From: Hippasteria phrygiana
Taxonomy: Eukaryota; Echinodermata; Asteroidea; Valvatida; Goniasteridae
Assembly: GCA_037893225.1 (NCBI GenBank)
Contig: JAZGUH010000140.1
Span: forward strand, 372,001-436,000
Length of the DNA stretch: 64,000 bases
Reading direction: 5' to 3'
In this document: one piece after another, positions 52,484 to 63,760 of the stretch
Layout: the number at the start of each line of letters is the position of its first letter
Position numbering within the stretch: position 1 is the first letter of the stretch
Program-made: the position numbers and the translations under genes
The notes under the pieces: model-generated
What the model was told of the DNA's origin: nothing
The model's input: only the letters and a program-made list of their open reading frames with translations
Databases searched by the model: none

Positions 52484-53387
52484 AGTATATTGCAATTGAA
52501 AGTTAACACTGTGAACAGGAATTTTTGTGAAAAGAATTCCTATTCACATTTCACATTTCTCACACAACTTTTCCCCCTGTGAATTCAGGTGGGAAAATTG
52601 TTTTCCCACTTTGAGAAAAGGTGTGAAAATATTTTTCCACTTGTGTGAAAAGGCGTGAAAATGTTTTCCTACTTGTGTGAAAAGGTGTGAAAATGTTTTC
52701 CCGCTTTGGGACAAATTTGTCACATTTTGTGAAATGAAAATGGTTCTTTGGGAAGAGAAAAAGTGTGAAGAGAAATTCCCATTTTGAGGTTAACTTGCAA
52801 CTGACCTATCGCCGTTCATGACCATTATCCAATCGTAGCATCTGTTGAACATCACATGATATTCCAAATCTTGGACAAACAAAAAACATTCCAAATACGC
52901 GCATTATTTGGCCGCATGTGCGCCCTGTTCCTTGAAACGCAGTATGCAAATACACGTCAAATTTAACGCAAACGCTCAACCGGCCCATCACGTTTTCATT
53001 ATACTAATTTTGTTTGCAGCACATTGGCTAAGCCCGTTTAGCGTAGTTTGTTTTGTTTATATTTCTAAAGTTTTTCCGATTCTCGGACGGTGAAAATTAT
53101 GTGAGTGGGGTCCGGGGAGTCTGCATTATTCAGATACGCGTTATTACGAGCGGGAATGAAATTGGGAAAAGCTATTTTCCCACTTTTTGCAATAAGTGGT
53201 CGCACGAAAGTCTGCATGCACACGTGGGCAAACTCCTGCATCCGGTCAGAGAGAGCGTGTATGCAATGATTCACCGTAATACGCTACTGCGCGTTTCGCA
53301 GTCATCCACGTGCTGCACGTGTGTAAAGTTGTCTAAGGGGCGTGGCTAACTCACAAATGGCGATAGGTCAATTGCAATGTAGTACTG
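52484..53387. mobile_element. TIR element related to 39838-42354
   Basis: CAGTATATTGCAATTGAAAG (left) against CAATTGCAATGTAGTACTG (right). The subterminal array of GTGAAAATGTTTTCCCAC(T) words (52540-52790) again replaces unique sequence near one end. CTATCGCC / GGCGATAG at 52807 and 53357 form an inner inverted pair. Flanking 8-mers TTCAGTAA and TACAGTGC agree at five of eight positions. Confidence 0.62.
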
Positions 53388-53402
53388 TACAGTGCTTCAT
53401 AC

Positions 53403-53619
53403 ATCCCATACATCTTCGAATCATCCCGAATACAAATTAGATTTGCTGATTATGTGATACCCGCTGCTACATTGGATTCGAATCGGCCAGCTCACCCCGG
53501 CAAGCTCGGTGGTCGAGTGGTTAACATGTCTGCACTAGTAAGCAGGAGGTCGTGGGTTCCAGTCCCGCCCGAGTAAGCCTGTGAAGTTTTTCCCATAGGC
53601 TTTTGGAAAGCACTGAGTA
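53403..53619 (+). mobile_element. tRNA-Thr-like SINE with 15-bp TSD
   Basis: TACAGTGCTTCATAC flanks it exactly at 53388-53402 and 53620-53634. The tRNA-like part at 53507-53576 has A-box TGGTCGAGTGG, a CTGC/GCAG anticodon stem around ACTAGTAA (AGT, Thr-like, one extra loop base), and B-box-like GGGTTCCAGTCCC. Acceptor arms CTCGG/CCGAG pair. A perfect long duplication implies LINE-mediated retroposition. The 5' ~100 bp are not tRNA-like. Confidence 0.68.
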
Positions 53620-53639
53620 TACAGTGCTTCATACGTCGG

Positions 53640-54047
53640 GAAAGGGCCAAAATCTCTTTTGTCTTCACAGTGCTATGTAAAATGTCTAAACATGGCTAAC
53701 CAATATTTAGATTGAACAAAAACCCTCCCAGCCTGCAGATTTGTTGTGTATAATACATGCCAATAGGTTTATGCTGAACAACTTCTGCACACAAGAGGAT
53801 GTGTGTGGATCCCATGATATTTGCTAAATCAGTGAACCAATAGATGCATGAGTTACAAGTTATACAGGGTGGCCCAAAAGTCAAACCACCTGTACCGATG
53901 GATGGAGAATCTTTTGAGAAGAAAAATGATACTAAGACGACCTGATTCGGTTTAGTAGTTTGTGCTCCAGAGCCTATTTTATGAAGCAAAGAACTCGGGC
54001 CATGTGTTCCATGCAAATAAGAGCATGATGATAGCATACTTGTGTTT
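53640..54047. other. Non-coding stretch
   Basis: TACAGGGTGGCCCAAAAGTC (53871) and TTTGGGCCACCTTGTATAGG (55056) are inverted partners 1.2 kb apart. They may be ends of a mariner-like element interrupted by the composite at 54048-54698. No ORF of note. Confidence 0.4.
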
Positions 54048-54698
54048 AAAACAGAATTCATAAATGCCTCAGCGAGTTTCACTATCCCTATTGGTCGAGA
54101 GCCTGTCACGTGGGTGTGTTTAAACGGTTGTTTAAACACGGCTGGAAGTTGTTTAAACACGGCGCGGTTTTAAACATTTTTGTCCGGTGTCACACGAAAT
54201 GTAGAGTCCTACAAAATCTGGTGCATTTTATTGGTTGAACAGTCACTCTCCTAATACCGCAAGCGCAATACTACCGATGCGTCCGTATTTAGAGTCCATA
54301 ATTTCACGCTACACCGGCACTGCTGCGTTCTGCACCACCTGGCGATCGAGCGCGTTGCGCACGCCTCAATTTCCATATAAGGACATGTTTACCACGACTC
54401 GCGCGTGGCACGAACCATTAAATAGCTGAAGGGGTGTTTTACAAACCAAGGTAAAACAAATTGAACAAAATCATTGAAAATATATAATTTTAGGTGGTTT
54501 TTGCTTAATTATACAAAAAGGCATTTTATGAATGGGAATAAATATGTGCTGGGCCGGTTTTAAACGTATGTTTAAAACTGCCTTGGGGCCTGGACGCTGA
54601 TAATGACCCTCACCTTTGGCTAGGGTCATTATCAAGCGCCCAGGCCCCAAGGCGGTTTTAAACGTACGTTTAAAACCGGCCCAGCACATATTTATTCC
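54048..54698. mobile_element. Hairpin-ended composite, GTTTAAAC family, copy 3
   Basis: The body starts ATTCATAAATGCCTC and contains GTTTAAAC palindromes. The near-perfect hairpin 54534-54698 has ~77-bp arms (GGGAATAAATATGTGCTGGG) and loop CACCTTTGGCT. The order is the mirror image of 13479-14038, but the hairpin arms are unrelated in sequence to those at 13480-13645. Confidence 0.72.
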
Positions 54699-54699
54699 C

Positions 54700-55306
54700 T
54701 TATTTATACTGCGTAATGAAGAAAGAAATAATGAAATACAGGTATAACATAAATATCCAACTTTGTTATTAAACTTAACAGAAACCCTCGCACACATCTT
54801 TCATAATTATGGGCATTAGTACATAACAATTAATCCCTCTATCCAATTAAGTCAAATTCTTGGGCGCGGTTTAGTTATACCTCGGACCCAAATGACCCCA
54901 ACTTTGTTTCACAAAATAGGTTCTAGAACAAAAACTACTTTACCGAATCGGCAGATCTTGGTGTCATTTTTCTTTTAATAGCAAAATCACCCAGGCATTG
55001 GTATAGATTGTTTGAGTCTCAGGGTAGTGGAAGTATGCCGTTCCGTTTTTGTTTGTTTTGGGCCACCTTGTATAGGAGTAAATTTGATAGTGATAATTGG
55101 GAGTTGTCTTATACCGTTGATTGGCTGTTCAGTCGGAGAGTAAAAAATTCTTAGCAAAAGTTTCCATTCCAAGACTTCTGATTTGTATTCAGAATTAAAG
55201 CTCAGAAGGAGTGAGGTGGACACTCAAATTATGAAAGAAGTTAAGTATTTCTCCATTTTGAAATAGGAAAGTTCAGTGAAACTATACTCAGTACTGTACT
55301 TATGTG

Positions 55307-55350
<44 letters not shown>

Positions 55351-56180
55351 GAAATCTTTGCATGTTTCTTACAATGCTGTGATGTGCGAAGCTTTGGGCT
55401 TTTGAGCTACGTTGACTTCAAACCTTAGCTTGTGGTTGCTGATTTTCTATAAGAAATCCAATGAAATGGAAACATGCGAGTCTGGTTGCTGCCTCTTTCT
55501 GTCAGTGTTGGTGTCCGATTTCCTAAGCACGGGAAATATTTGCTTAGCAAAAGCCAAGTACCAACCAAAATGCCGGGGTGATATGCATTGTGGCTGACCG
55601 GTTCCCAGCTGAATTTCTTTTTGCTCAGCAGAGAAATCTGCTTAAGTAGTGATCTGCATGCTCTATAGATTTGGGATTATTTCATGAGGTTGGGACTCAA
55701 AAGTGTGACATTTTGCTGCATGTCCAGTTACATACCATCTATCGACTGAATTTAATTGAATATTTATTCCTGATCTATGTCTTAGATGTTGGACAGATTT
55801 GGGCAAGTTTTGTAACATTCGAACATTAGTTGCCTGAGAAATTTGACATTTCATAAAAAAAATATGATTCTGATATAAGAGATACCATGTCTCTTGCATC
55901 TTTTTGTAGTGTTGCAAGATTTATTGTACAAACCTTCTCTGCATACTACTAACTGACCACAAAAATGAATCATACTTATTTTTTATGAGGTTATTGTAGA
56001 CAGATTACAAGAGATACATAATAATTAATTTGGGAGGCTAATCATCCAAACTCGCAGCTGGGGTGCTGAATTGCGAAGAAAGGACGCGGCTACAACTTGG
56101 TTGAGTCAAAGGCACGTAAAGGCGCCTCTGGCAGCCGGCCATACGACCCTTATCTAACCACGGAGCACACCAACATACAT
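54700..56180. other. Non-coding stretch
   Basis: A (TA)n microsatellite lies at 55308-55348. The inverted partner of 53871 lies near 55056-55075. No exon or other element is recognised. Confidence 0.4.
55308..55348. repeat. (AT)n microsatellite, ~20 units
   Basis: An uninterrupted AT dinucleotide run of about 40 bases. Confidence 0.95.
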
Positions 56181-56282
56181 ACATGTATGTTGAAAAATAT
56201 GTGTTGATGTAACAAATGTCACATAAAGGGACACCATGTTACATCCTTAATAGCAGCTGATTCAATTGTATTTTAGGTAAGA

Positions 56283-56517
56283 GGGTCATTCCATAAATTC
56301 GGGGTCCAAAAAGTCTGACACTTGGTGTCCCTGTTAACCTGACCTGTGCAATTTCCTGTGTAACTTCACACTCTACTTGTTTAACAGGTACTTTGCTTTA
56401 CATAATCACTCTCGGATTAAAGAATGTGTCATGAATTGCAAATTCTTATACATGTCACTATGTAACGGGGACACCAAAAATGTCGCACTTTTGGACCCCA
56501 AATTTATGGAATGACCC
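56283..56517. mobile_element. MITE, GGGTCATTCC family, 235 bp
   Basis: GGGTCATTCCATAAATTCGG pairs with CAAATTTATGGAATGACCC over ~45 bp, including GGGGTCCAAAA(A)GT / ACTTTTGGACCCC. The 4-bp target duplication AAGA is at 56279-56282 and 56518-56521. Another right end of the family (TGGTGGAATGACCC) is at 56661-56674. Confidence 0.82.
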
Positions 56518-56579
56518 AAGAGTAGCTAGCTCAAAGCTTATATGGTTCCATTCTGTGCATTGTACTTAAAATAAATGGC

Positions 56580-56674
56580 AAAACTGTCCAGTGATATGTA
56601 AAAGTACTGAATGGACACCACAGTGTATTCATGATGTATCAGGGACACCGTGTTCCAACCTGGTGGAATGACCC
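56580..56674. mobile_element. GGGTCATTCC family right-end fragment
   Basis: TGTTCCAACCTGGTGGAATG ACCC matches the right end of 44100-45263. The left half is not present; a GGGACACCATGTTACATCC word at 56229 may be part of it, split by the 56283 insertion. Confidence 0.5.
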
Positions 56675-56679
56675 ATTTA

Positions 56680-58537
56680 ACATCCCTATTTTTGTTGCAA
56701 TGACAAATTCTTGACACGGATTGGTTGATTTTCATCTAGGCAGAAAATTCCGTCTGCATTTAACAGTACTTCATGACATTCATATCCGATACCTTGATAT
56801 ATGTTTTTTCATTTTGTGTAATTTATTACTTTTTCGTTTATTTCATTTTTTGGAGGGGAGTAATAGCAACCTAAGAATTTTCTTGTTAAGGCTTGGAACT
56901 TCTCTGATGTGAGCCTGTGCTCAAAATGTGATTTTAAAGCGATTTGGGTATTCTTTGGCCTGGCAAGTGAATATGGATTTCCATGTAGATGAATTAAGAA
57001 GTACATACAAACAAATATATATTTAGCAGAATTTACATTTATTTGGTTTGTTAATGATCTGCAGTGCAAAGTTCCCCGTATATTGTCATTTTTATATATT
57101 TATTTGCTGTATTGAAGGAAAACTATAAACACATTCAGTTTCACAGTTGGTCAAACTATTCAAGTTCCACAAATTGTATTATGTGACCTTTCCGTAAAGA
57201 CTAGCACAAGAGTAATGCTTTTGTTGCAGAGTCAAAGCTATTTGAAGTCGGGTTTTCCTGTTCCCATGTGAGCATTCCTTTTGGGAAAACTGTGTTCCCA
57301 TTGGGAACACGCCTTATTCCCAACTGGAACAGACTTTTCCTGAGTAGGCATGCAAAGTGCAGTACGGGATCACCTTGTTTTCCTGGGCTGTTCCTAGTGG
57401 GAATAGTGTGTTTTCCCTGTTAGTAAAGGTAGCATTCACAATTTTGCCACTGATCTGTATATGTAAAAAAAGAAAATCTGGTAATAAATTTTTACCCCTG
57501 CCTATTAATCATTACTGAAACTTCAGCTCCCTGAGGAGTAAACAGCCCTGGCTGCAAGTTAAGCGCACATGGGATAATCAAACACATAATCATCACTGTC
57601 CTCATACAGGTACTCCTGGGTGGAGAGAAGAGAAGAACTTGTGACAAAGTGTCTTGCTCAAGGACACAAGCACCATGACCCCCTGCTGAACTTGATTGCA
57701 TAATCTGTAGTATCACCAACAAGATCTTGAGTTCTGTGCAATAGACCTCAAGGCCACAGCGCTCCACAATTGCTAGGAGCTCTTGAAAATAAAGTTAAGA
57801 AAAAAGACTACAAAAATGAATTTCAAAGAAATCCAACATTTTGGATGTTTCACAAGAAGAATCACCTCAAAAACTTCCCTTGAAAATGAGGTTTTGTACT
57901 GTCAGATCAGATTGAAAAGAAAAAATTGATTCAATAAAAAATGTGTTCATATAAACTCGTGACATCTGAAAATAGAGACCATCCTTTCAAAAGTTGGTTG
58001 ACTGTGAAATTCAGTATAGACCGAAGTGCACTTTTACGTTGATTTTATGCTGATATGTCACCTATTGCTCACATGTTGCACTTATTATTGCATGTTTATT
58101 ATTGCATGATACTTGTAGCTCAAATGGTTTATCTTTCGCATCCTGCAACTTTCAGTTGTGTTGCACATCACAATGACAAGGACATGTAACTAAAGATGTT
58201 ATTTACACGCAGCTCTAAGAAAAGAGGGCAATCATCAGAGGTTTTATTGAAAATCTTACAGGAACTCATTGCCTTGGAGATGAAAAAAAAAGCATTTGTT
58301 CTAAAAAATGCTATGGTTGGACAGATTATTAAAAAGTAGAATATAACGAGGAACACGACCATACCATGCGCCATTTGTCAGAAAATTGACACACGACTAT
58401 GTATACTCTTTTTTCCAAGTCTGGCTTTTCCGAATCACATTTTTTTGCCCGCGAAAGTATGCTTGTGAGTGATTTTCAGACAATGGGTGCATTTTCAAGG
58501 CCTGTTTGTGTACACCGTGTTTGAATGATTTCTTCAA
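56680..58537. other. Non-coding stretch, nothing recognised
   Basis: Ordinary AT-rich sequence. TTCCC...GGGAACA words recur between 57250 and 57420 (CCTTTTGGGAA, TTCCCATTGGGAAC, TTCCCAACTGGAAC), suggesting a small degenerate fold-back. No exon is supported. Confidence 0.4.
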
Positions 58538-58931
58538 CAGTGTTGAAGTCGAGGCCTGATTGTGTCCAAGACGCCATCGGCTAAAAAGTAGAATTAAAGT
58601 CCACTTGAGCTAAAAGGTAGAATTAAAGTCCACTTGAGCCAAAACAAACTAGACGAACAGAATAAGGTCTGGACTTGGCTTGAGCCCTGGTTTCGGCTGA
58701 TCCTGGACTGCAATAAATGTTTGGAATGTCTTACTGGTCCGAGATGACATCCGGAATCGGCCAAGTCCAGGCATGTTTCCAGGACCATTATTACATTAAA
58801 ACATACTTTTAAATCAACTATACAATTCGAATTTGGAAATCGGCTTTGGAGTTTTTGAACTCCTTCTGGACTGATGTCCACTTTTCACTGTTCTAGTATT
58901 GGACTCGGATCGGGACTCGGCCACAACACTG
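58538..58931. mobile_element. hAT-like element, CAGTGTTG family, copy 3
   Basis: This 394-bp element starts CAGTGTTGAAGTCGAGGCC and ends GGACTCGGCCACAACACTG. Flanking 8-mers TTCTTCAA and CTTTCCAA match at five positions, so it is an old copy. The interior has duplicated GAATTAAAGTCCACTTGAGC and recurrent CCGA(G)TCC(A)AG words, again amplified subterminal motif. Confidence 0.72.
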
Positions 58932-58958
58932 CTTTCCAACAATAACACTATGAACCCA

Positions 58959-59216
58959 TTGGATGTGATTTCCTATTCAGAATGGACAGGAGGATTAAGA
59001 GAATGTGATTTTAACAATGAGGGTCCAAAATCACATCCATAGTCCAGAATCGCAATGCGGTTTAAGCTGTTAAACCCAGATGTCACAATGTACCCATAGG
59101 GTGGGATAGTTCACAGGCTTCAGATGTGATTTTAAATAGGATGTGTATAGGATGTGATTGTTAAAATCACATCCTCTTAATTCTCATGTCTATTTTGAAT
59201 AGGAAATCACATCCAA
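58959..59216. mobile_element. MITE, GGATGTGATTTCC family, 258 bp
   Basis: TTGGATGTGATTTCCTATTC and GAATAGGAAATCACATCCAA are perfect 20-bp terminal inverted repeats. The interior has further ATGTGATTTTAA / TTAAAATCACAT pairs. No unambiguous duplication is seen. Decayed relative at 19050-19295. Confidence 0.8.
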
Positions 59217-59549
59217 GGGAGTCACAGTGTGATATAAACACTAGTCTACAAATTGTGATACGGAGATTAAATGTGTTTCCCTTTATGGATTTTGGGATGC
59301 TGAAAACGATACGACTATAAAAACAACCAATTGGCTACAGTTGTTTAGATATTGTATAAGTAACATACATGTATAATGCAGTCACTTATATTGATTAAGC
59401 CCGACACTAAAAAAAAGAAAGATTGAACCATGAGAAATATTGCCAATTGTATGTAGTTTTAACCTATTATGCATTGTGGGTTGGAACAAGAGCTCTTTCT
59501 GCAGTTTATTGTTCCTCCTTCCTTTGACGGTGAAGCTTTTCTCTCGTCA

Positions 59550-59714
59550 CCCTGCTGAACCCAACAGAATCTAACAATAGAAAAGTGTGAAGCCTACTGA
59601 ATCCAACGGAATACAATAGCTGAAACAAAAGATCTTTAATTTGTTCAATGACCAAATTAACAAAATCCAACAAACTATACCTACTGTTGGATATTGTTCA
59701 ATTTAGGGGTAGGG
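59550..59714. mobile_element. TTAA MITE type B, copy 2
   Basis: Starts CCCTGCTGAACCCAACAG and ends TTTAGGGGTAGGG before TTAA (59715-59718). GTCA stands at the left TTAA position. AAAAGATCTTTAATTTGTTC is shared with 12006-12196. Confidence 0.7.
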
Positions 59715-60065
59715 TTAAGCACATCTAATTTCAGAGCAAGCACCGAATGTTCTTTCTTCAAACAATTGAAATGCTTTTCTAATATTAGTGTAAGTTTATC
59801 CAAAAACCGAGTTCTCTTCAATAGATTTGTAGAATTTATTTTGTTTTTGTAGAGTGCATGCAAAGATATTCTTGGATTTTTCCTTCAGTTTGATATTGTC
59901 ACTTGGACATCTTGTCTGTTTTTGTAGAACGTCCATCATGTGCAATCATCTAAAATATATGGAGTTACATGTTATTCATTTCGGTAAAAAAAAGTTATTT
60001 AAGTCTATTCTTTAGGTAGAAATAGTTAATTTAATTTACGCAGATGACGTTGGCGTGAATATTAA

Positions 60066-60199
60066 CCCCCCCCTCTCCAGGTGCCAAATTGGAGCCAACT
60101 ACCCTATCTATCAAAACCTATCGAGTGACGGGTTGAGACACACAAGCTGTGGGGGAGGAGAGGATTTGGTTTTTCGATATGTCGTGATAGTTAGAAGGG
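60066..60199. mobile_element. TTAA MITE type G, copy 2 (inverted)
   Basis: This 134-bp element has TTAA at 60062-60065 and 60200-60203. CCAAATTGGAGCCAACTACC and CTATCTATCAAAACCTATCG are the reverse complement of 45956-46085. A C-run at the left end has lengthened. Confidence 0.87.
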
Positions 60200-60203
60200 T
60201 TAA

Positions 60204-60886
60204 TAGAATTGCAAAATAATGGCATCTTTAAAATCTTTGAAAAAGGAAATTGGAAACCGATAATAGGCCATTTGGAGAAGCTGAAGAGCCAAAATGTGTC
60301 TAGTACTATCAGTGCTGCTACGAAAAACTCATGCGGTAAAAGTTGTCATATCTGGGAAAGGGGCAAACAAAATCAGTACTGCATGGGTTTAAACCAAAAG
60401 ATTAAATTTTATATTAACGGTGCAACTATAGAGATATATAAAACGTACCAGAAAATAACACACAAGATGTGAAATTCTTGGCCAGCAAGATATGGTTATT
60501 TTCAAATTTAATACTCAAAAGTTATGTTTTTGTAGGAGGAAACCTGTGTAAAGCCAAAAGTACCCTTTATACATGTATGCATGGGGAACTTCTCAGTTTA
60601 ATTAAATTCAATGAATTTTTGGACTAATCGTACTTCCTCAAATTTAGTGAACTCTCAATGGCCCGAGTGTGCATTTTTTGCCTTGTTTATAACTTTGTCT
60701 GCCTTTTCATTTTTCCTTGAGAAAAAAGGGAAGTATTCATTATAGAACATATATGACAATAAAAGAAGCAATCATTAAAACATCAGAGGTATTTCTGTTT
60801 TGTACTTGAGCAGTGTAAGAAACTTTAAAATTAAAACATTTTAAATGTCAAATTTAGTTTTGAGGAAAACTTATCAGCTGGATGTA
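60204..60886. other. Non-coding stretch, nothing recognised
   Basis: AT-rich with short spurious frames. No element boundary is seen between the MITE at 60199 and the Tc1-like terminus at 60887. Confidence 0.4.
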
Positions 60887-60922
60887 CAGTTGCGGTCGAA
60901 AAGTATACATACACATCAGTTC
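60887..60922 (+). mobile_element. Tc1/mariner-like terminus
   Basis: TA (60885-60886) is followed by CAGTTGCGGTCGAAAAGTAT then ACATACAC. This resembles Tc1-like transposon ends (CAGTTG...GTC...AAGTTTACATACAC, family knowledge). The opposite terminus and a transposase frame were not found, so it is a relic. Confidence 0.55.
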
Positions 60923-61489
60923 ATGGAGCTGGTCTGTTCCTTGCATCGTTTCTATTGCGCATTCTTACTATAATTGAGCAAGTATATTAAAACATGCACC
61001 AAAAGCCCTTTTTCATGCATGTATAAGGCCACAAAAAGAACCTAACAACTTGTGTTGCCGTTCAATGGGATCGGTCGATTTTTTTTGTATCCATCCATGA
61101 AAACAATTCTACATGTCATGTAAGTCCGGAGGCAAAAACTAAGATTATTTAAAAGTGAGATGGCGAAATGCATGATTGTGCCGTCGTAGTTTGAATTTAA
61201 AAACTGATTTTAATAAAACTTGTTCATTTTGTGCGGGAAAAGGCGAGATTTTGAAAACTTCGTTAAAAACAACGGGACAAGACTTGTTACTTTTAGGATC
61301 GGTCGCGGAGGGCAACACAACTATTTATTTTTTGCCTAATTATTATGGATTTGATTCACAGCTTTGGGATGAATTTGGAATTTGTAGTGCAGGACTGCGA
61401 TGTATGTCACTAAATTTTCGACGGCAATGTTGTAGCTAAATGTTATAAAACGGCATCTCCAGCGCAACGTTTCAGCTTATCCAAGTTAG

Positions 61490-62405
61490 GGCAAGGGGCT
61501 TATGCATGGGGTTTGGAGCAAATTGTTTGGAGCAAATCTGGCCCAAATGGCATGTTGGATTAAATTGGGTTAAATGTTTAAATTTTTAGTCAAAATCGGG
61601 AGGAAAAACAGGGCAAGGGGTTAACCTTGCATTTTGGAGTAAATCCTGCCCAAATGTTTCCTTTTAAAGTAAAAATCAGGCTAAATGGTATACCTAAGGG
61701 TTAAACTTGTAATACGAAGTCCTTTGGCCCAAATTTGGCTTTTGTCAATCAAAGCTTAGAGGAAACAAATGTCAAGGGGTCACCTTGGGGGGGGGGGGGG
61801 GAATTTAAATTTGGCTCAAATTTCCTGATTTTTTTAATTCAATTTGGTTACAATTTTCCATTGTATTTAAAATAAAGAGGAAAACATGGCAAGGGGTTAA
61901 CCTTGCATTTTTCAGTAAATTTGGTCAAAACTTTGCATTTTCAGTCAAAACCAGGAAAACCTTGCAATGGAGTACATTTACCCAAATGTGAGGGGAGGGG
62001 TTAGCCTTGCATTGTGGACTAAATTTTTCAATCGAAACCAGGGAGGGAAACTGGAACAAAAATTAAATTTGTCTCAAATTTTTGATTAAATTTGGTTAAA
62101 CATTTCCATTTGATTTAAAATCGGGGAAAACATGGCTAGGGGTTAACCTTGCTTTTTGGAGTAAATTTGGCCCAAATGTTCCTTTTTCATTTGAAATCTC
62201 AAAGCCATAACTTTCCGGTTTCAGTCAATACCAGGGAATTAGCCTTGCAATATGGAGTACATTTGGCCCAAATTTTGCTTTCATTAATCAAAACTGACAA
62301 AAAAAGGTAAGGGGTTAACCTTGCATTTTTGAGTAGAGTTTTCAAAACCGAGGAAAAAATGAAGGGGCTTAATCTTGCAGTTTTGGCACAGCCCAAATTT
62401 TGCCT
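61490..62405. repeat. Degenerate ~100-bp tandem array
   Basis: About nine diverged units share AGGGGTTAACCTTGCATTTT, GGAGTAAATTTGGCCCAAAT, then TTCAATCAAAA(T/C)C(A/G)GG and GAAAACATGGC. Spacing varies from 70 to 130 bp. A G homopolymer at 61789-61801 interrupts one unit. Divergence among units suggests age. Confidence 0.82.
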
Positions 62406-63412
62406 ATATTTGAACACCTACAAATCATTGCACCGTGTAAGCATTAAAAATGTACATTTAGCCCCTATAACCACTTATTTTAAAGTCACTTTCAAGTTTT
62501 TATAGCACAATAATTTCTCCTCTTTAATTAACCCTCTTGGTGAGGAAGCACAAATCCAGCCACTAGCACACCAACGTACTGTGCGCTACAGTGCAGCATA
62601 TGTATTTGCAAACTCGCCGTAGAATGTGGTTTTTAAAAATATTTTTTTGAAGATAATTATCTTTCCACAGGTCCCCCTAAGCATGCCCCAGACAGTCTGG
62701 CAGTTATCAAGAGTGTGCTTTGACGCTGCGACCCCAGATAGTCTAAAGCCCTTGGCAAGTTCTCAAGAGTGTGCTTTGAGGATGCCGAAGGCCCACCCCT
62801 TTGTCCAGTAATGGCGTTTATTGGTCAAATAATCAATCAATGTCAATCTTGGCTCCGCAGCTGCACTGATGGGGAGAGACACCTGGATTTGCATCCAGCC
62901 CCACTGTACACAAACATACAGTGCACAAACATACAGTGCACAAAAATGGAGGTCGTTTGTTCCCGAAGATAAAGGTCATCAACCGATGGCGTTTTGTTAT
63001 GTACATGTATCTATATAAGAGTGAATGAAACATGACTAGCTATGGGGACACTATGGGGTCATCTGACTAAGGTCATGCTGGAACTTAAGAAATTTCAGAT
63101 TTTTGGACCTTGGTGCGGTAGTTATTTAAATTTTCGCTACAGTACGCTTCCTGACCCGGAGGGTTTTAAGAAGTAACAATTTTTAATAAAAACTTTGTAG
63201 TTAATATTTAAAAATACATCAGTTGGCAAAACATTAAAGTAGTAATTACTGAATCATGTCAATGATATAGCATACAAAAGATGAAAGAGATGCTACATTC
63301 AGGCACATATCTGGTGTAAAATATTTGTGACAGCTCAACACATGTTCACAATTTAAAAAAAATATTAAAAAAAATAGAAAATGATGATGCCTGTAGGTAT
63401 CAGGGGTGAGAT
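62406..63412. other. Non-coding stretch
   Basis: Holds a short imperfect duplication of CCAGA(C/T)AGTCT...TCAAGAGTGTGCTTTGA (62688 and 62743). ACAAACATACAGTGC occurs twice in tandem at 62910-62940. No supported exon. Confidence 0.4.
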
Positions 63413-63760
63413 TTCTTTGTTCACTTTGAAAATGTATTCAAATTTACTTAGTCAGTTTCCCTTGTGGATTGTTTGACGAATTAAAAGTTAAAAAGTCGTA
63501 TCCTCATTAAGTGATCCCCACAATGTCGCTTCCCAGGTTGTATCGTAAAATTGGGTGTGATCCCTGGCTATACGGCATTCTGGGATTATGACTTCTGACT
63601 AGCGCCCACCCGAACAAAGATACTGACAATTTAGGAGACCGCCAACATAGGGCAAGATAGCTCAGTTGGTAGAGCGCCGGTACGGTAACCCGGAGGTCGC
63701 AGGTTCTTTGTTCACTTTGAAAATGTATTCAAATTTACCTAGTATTTGTATTACTGTGTT
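63413..63760 (+). mobile_element. tRNA-like repeat, copy 2, with flanking duplications
   Basis: GCGCCCACCCGAACAAAG through GGGCAAGATAGCTCAGTTGG and TAGAGCGCCGGTACGGTAAC matches 7190-7305, but the B-box is truncated to GGTTC. TTTGTTCACTTTGAAAATGT and ATTCAAATTTAC occur both before it (63417-63448) and after it (63711-63742), so the unit is bracketed by direct repeats of the family's own 3' segment. Confidence 0.68.

Noticed and set aside
61176..61439. 87-codon ORF (MCRRSLNLKTDF...)
   Set aside because: There is no recognisable domain, no splice partners and no second copy. Its length is expected by chance in 64 kb.
62671..62723. Possible terminal exon after TTATCTTTCCACAG, reading PPKHAPDSLAVIKSVL and stop
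   Set aside because: The acceptor looks good, but the frame is only 17 codons, the segment is imperfectly duplicated 55 bp downstream, and no partner exon or homology is recognised.
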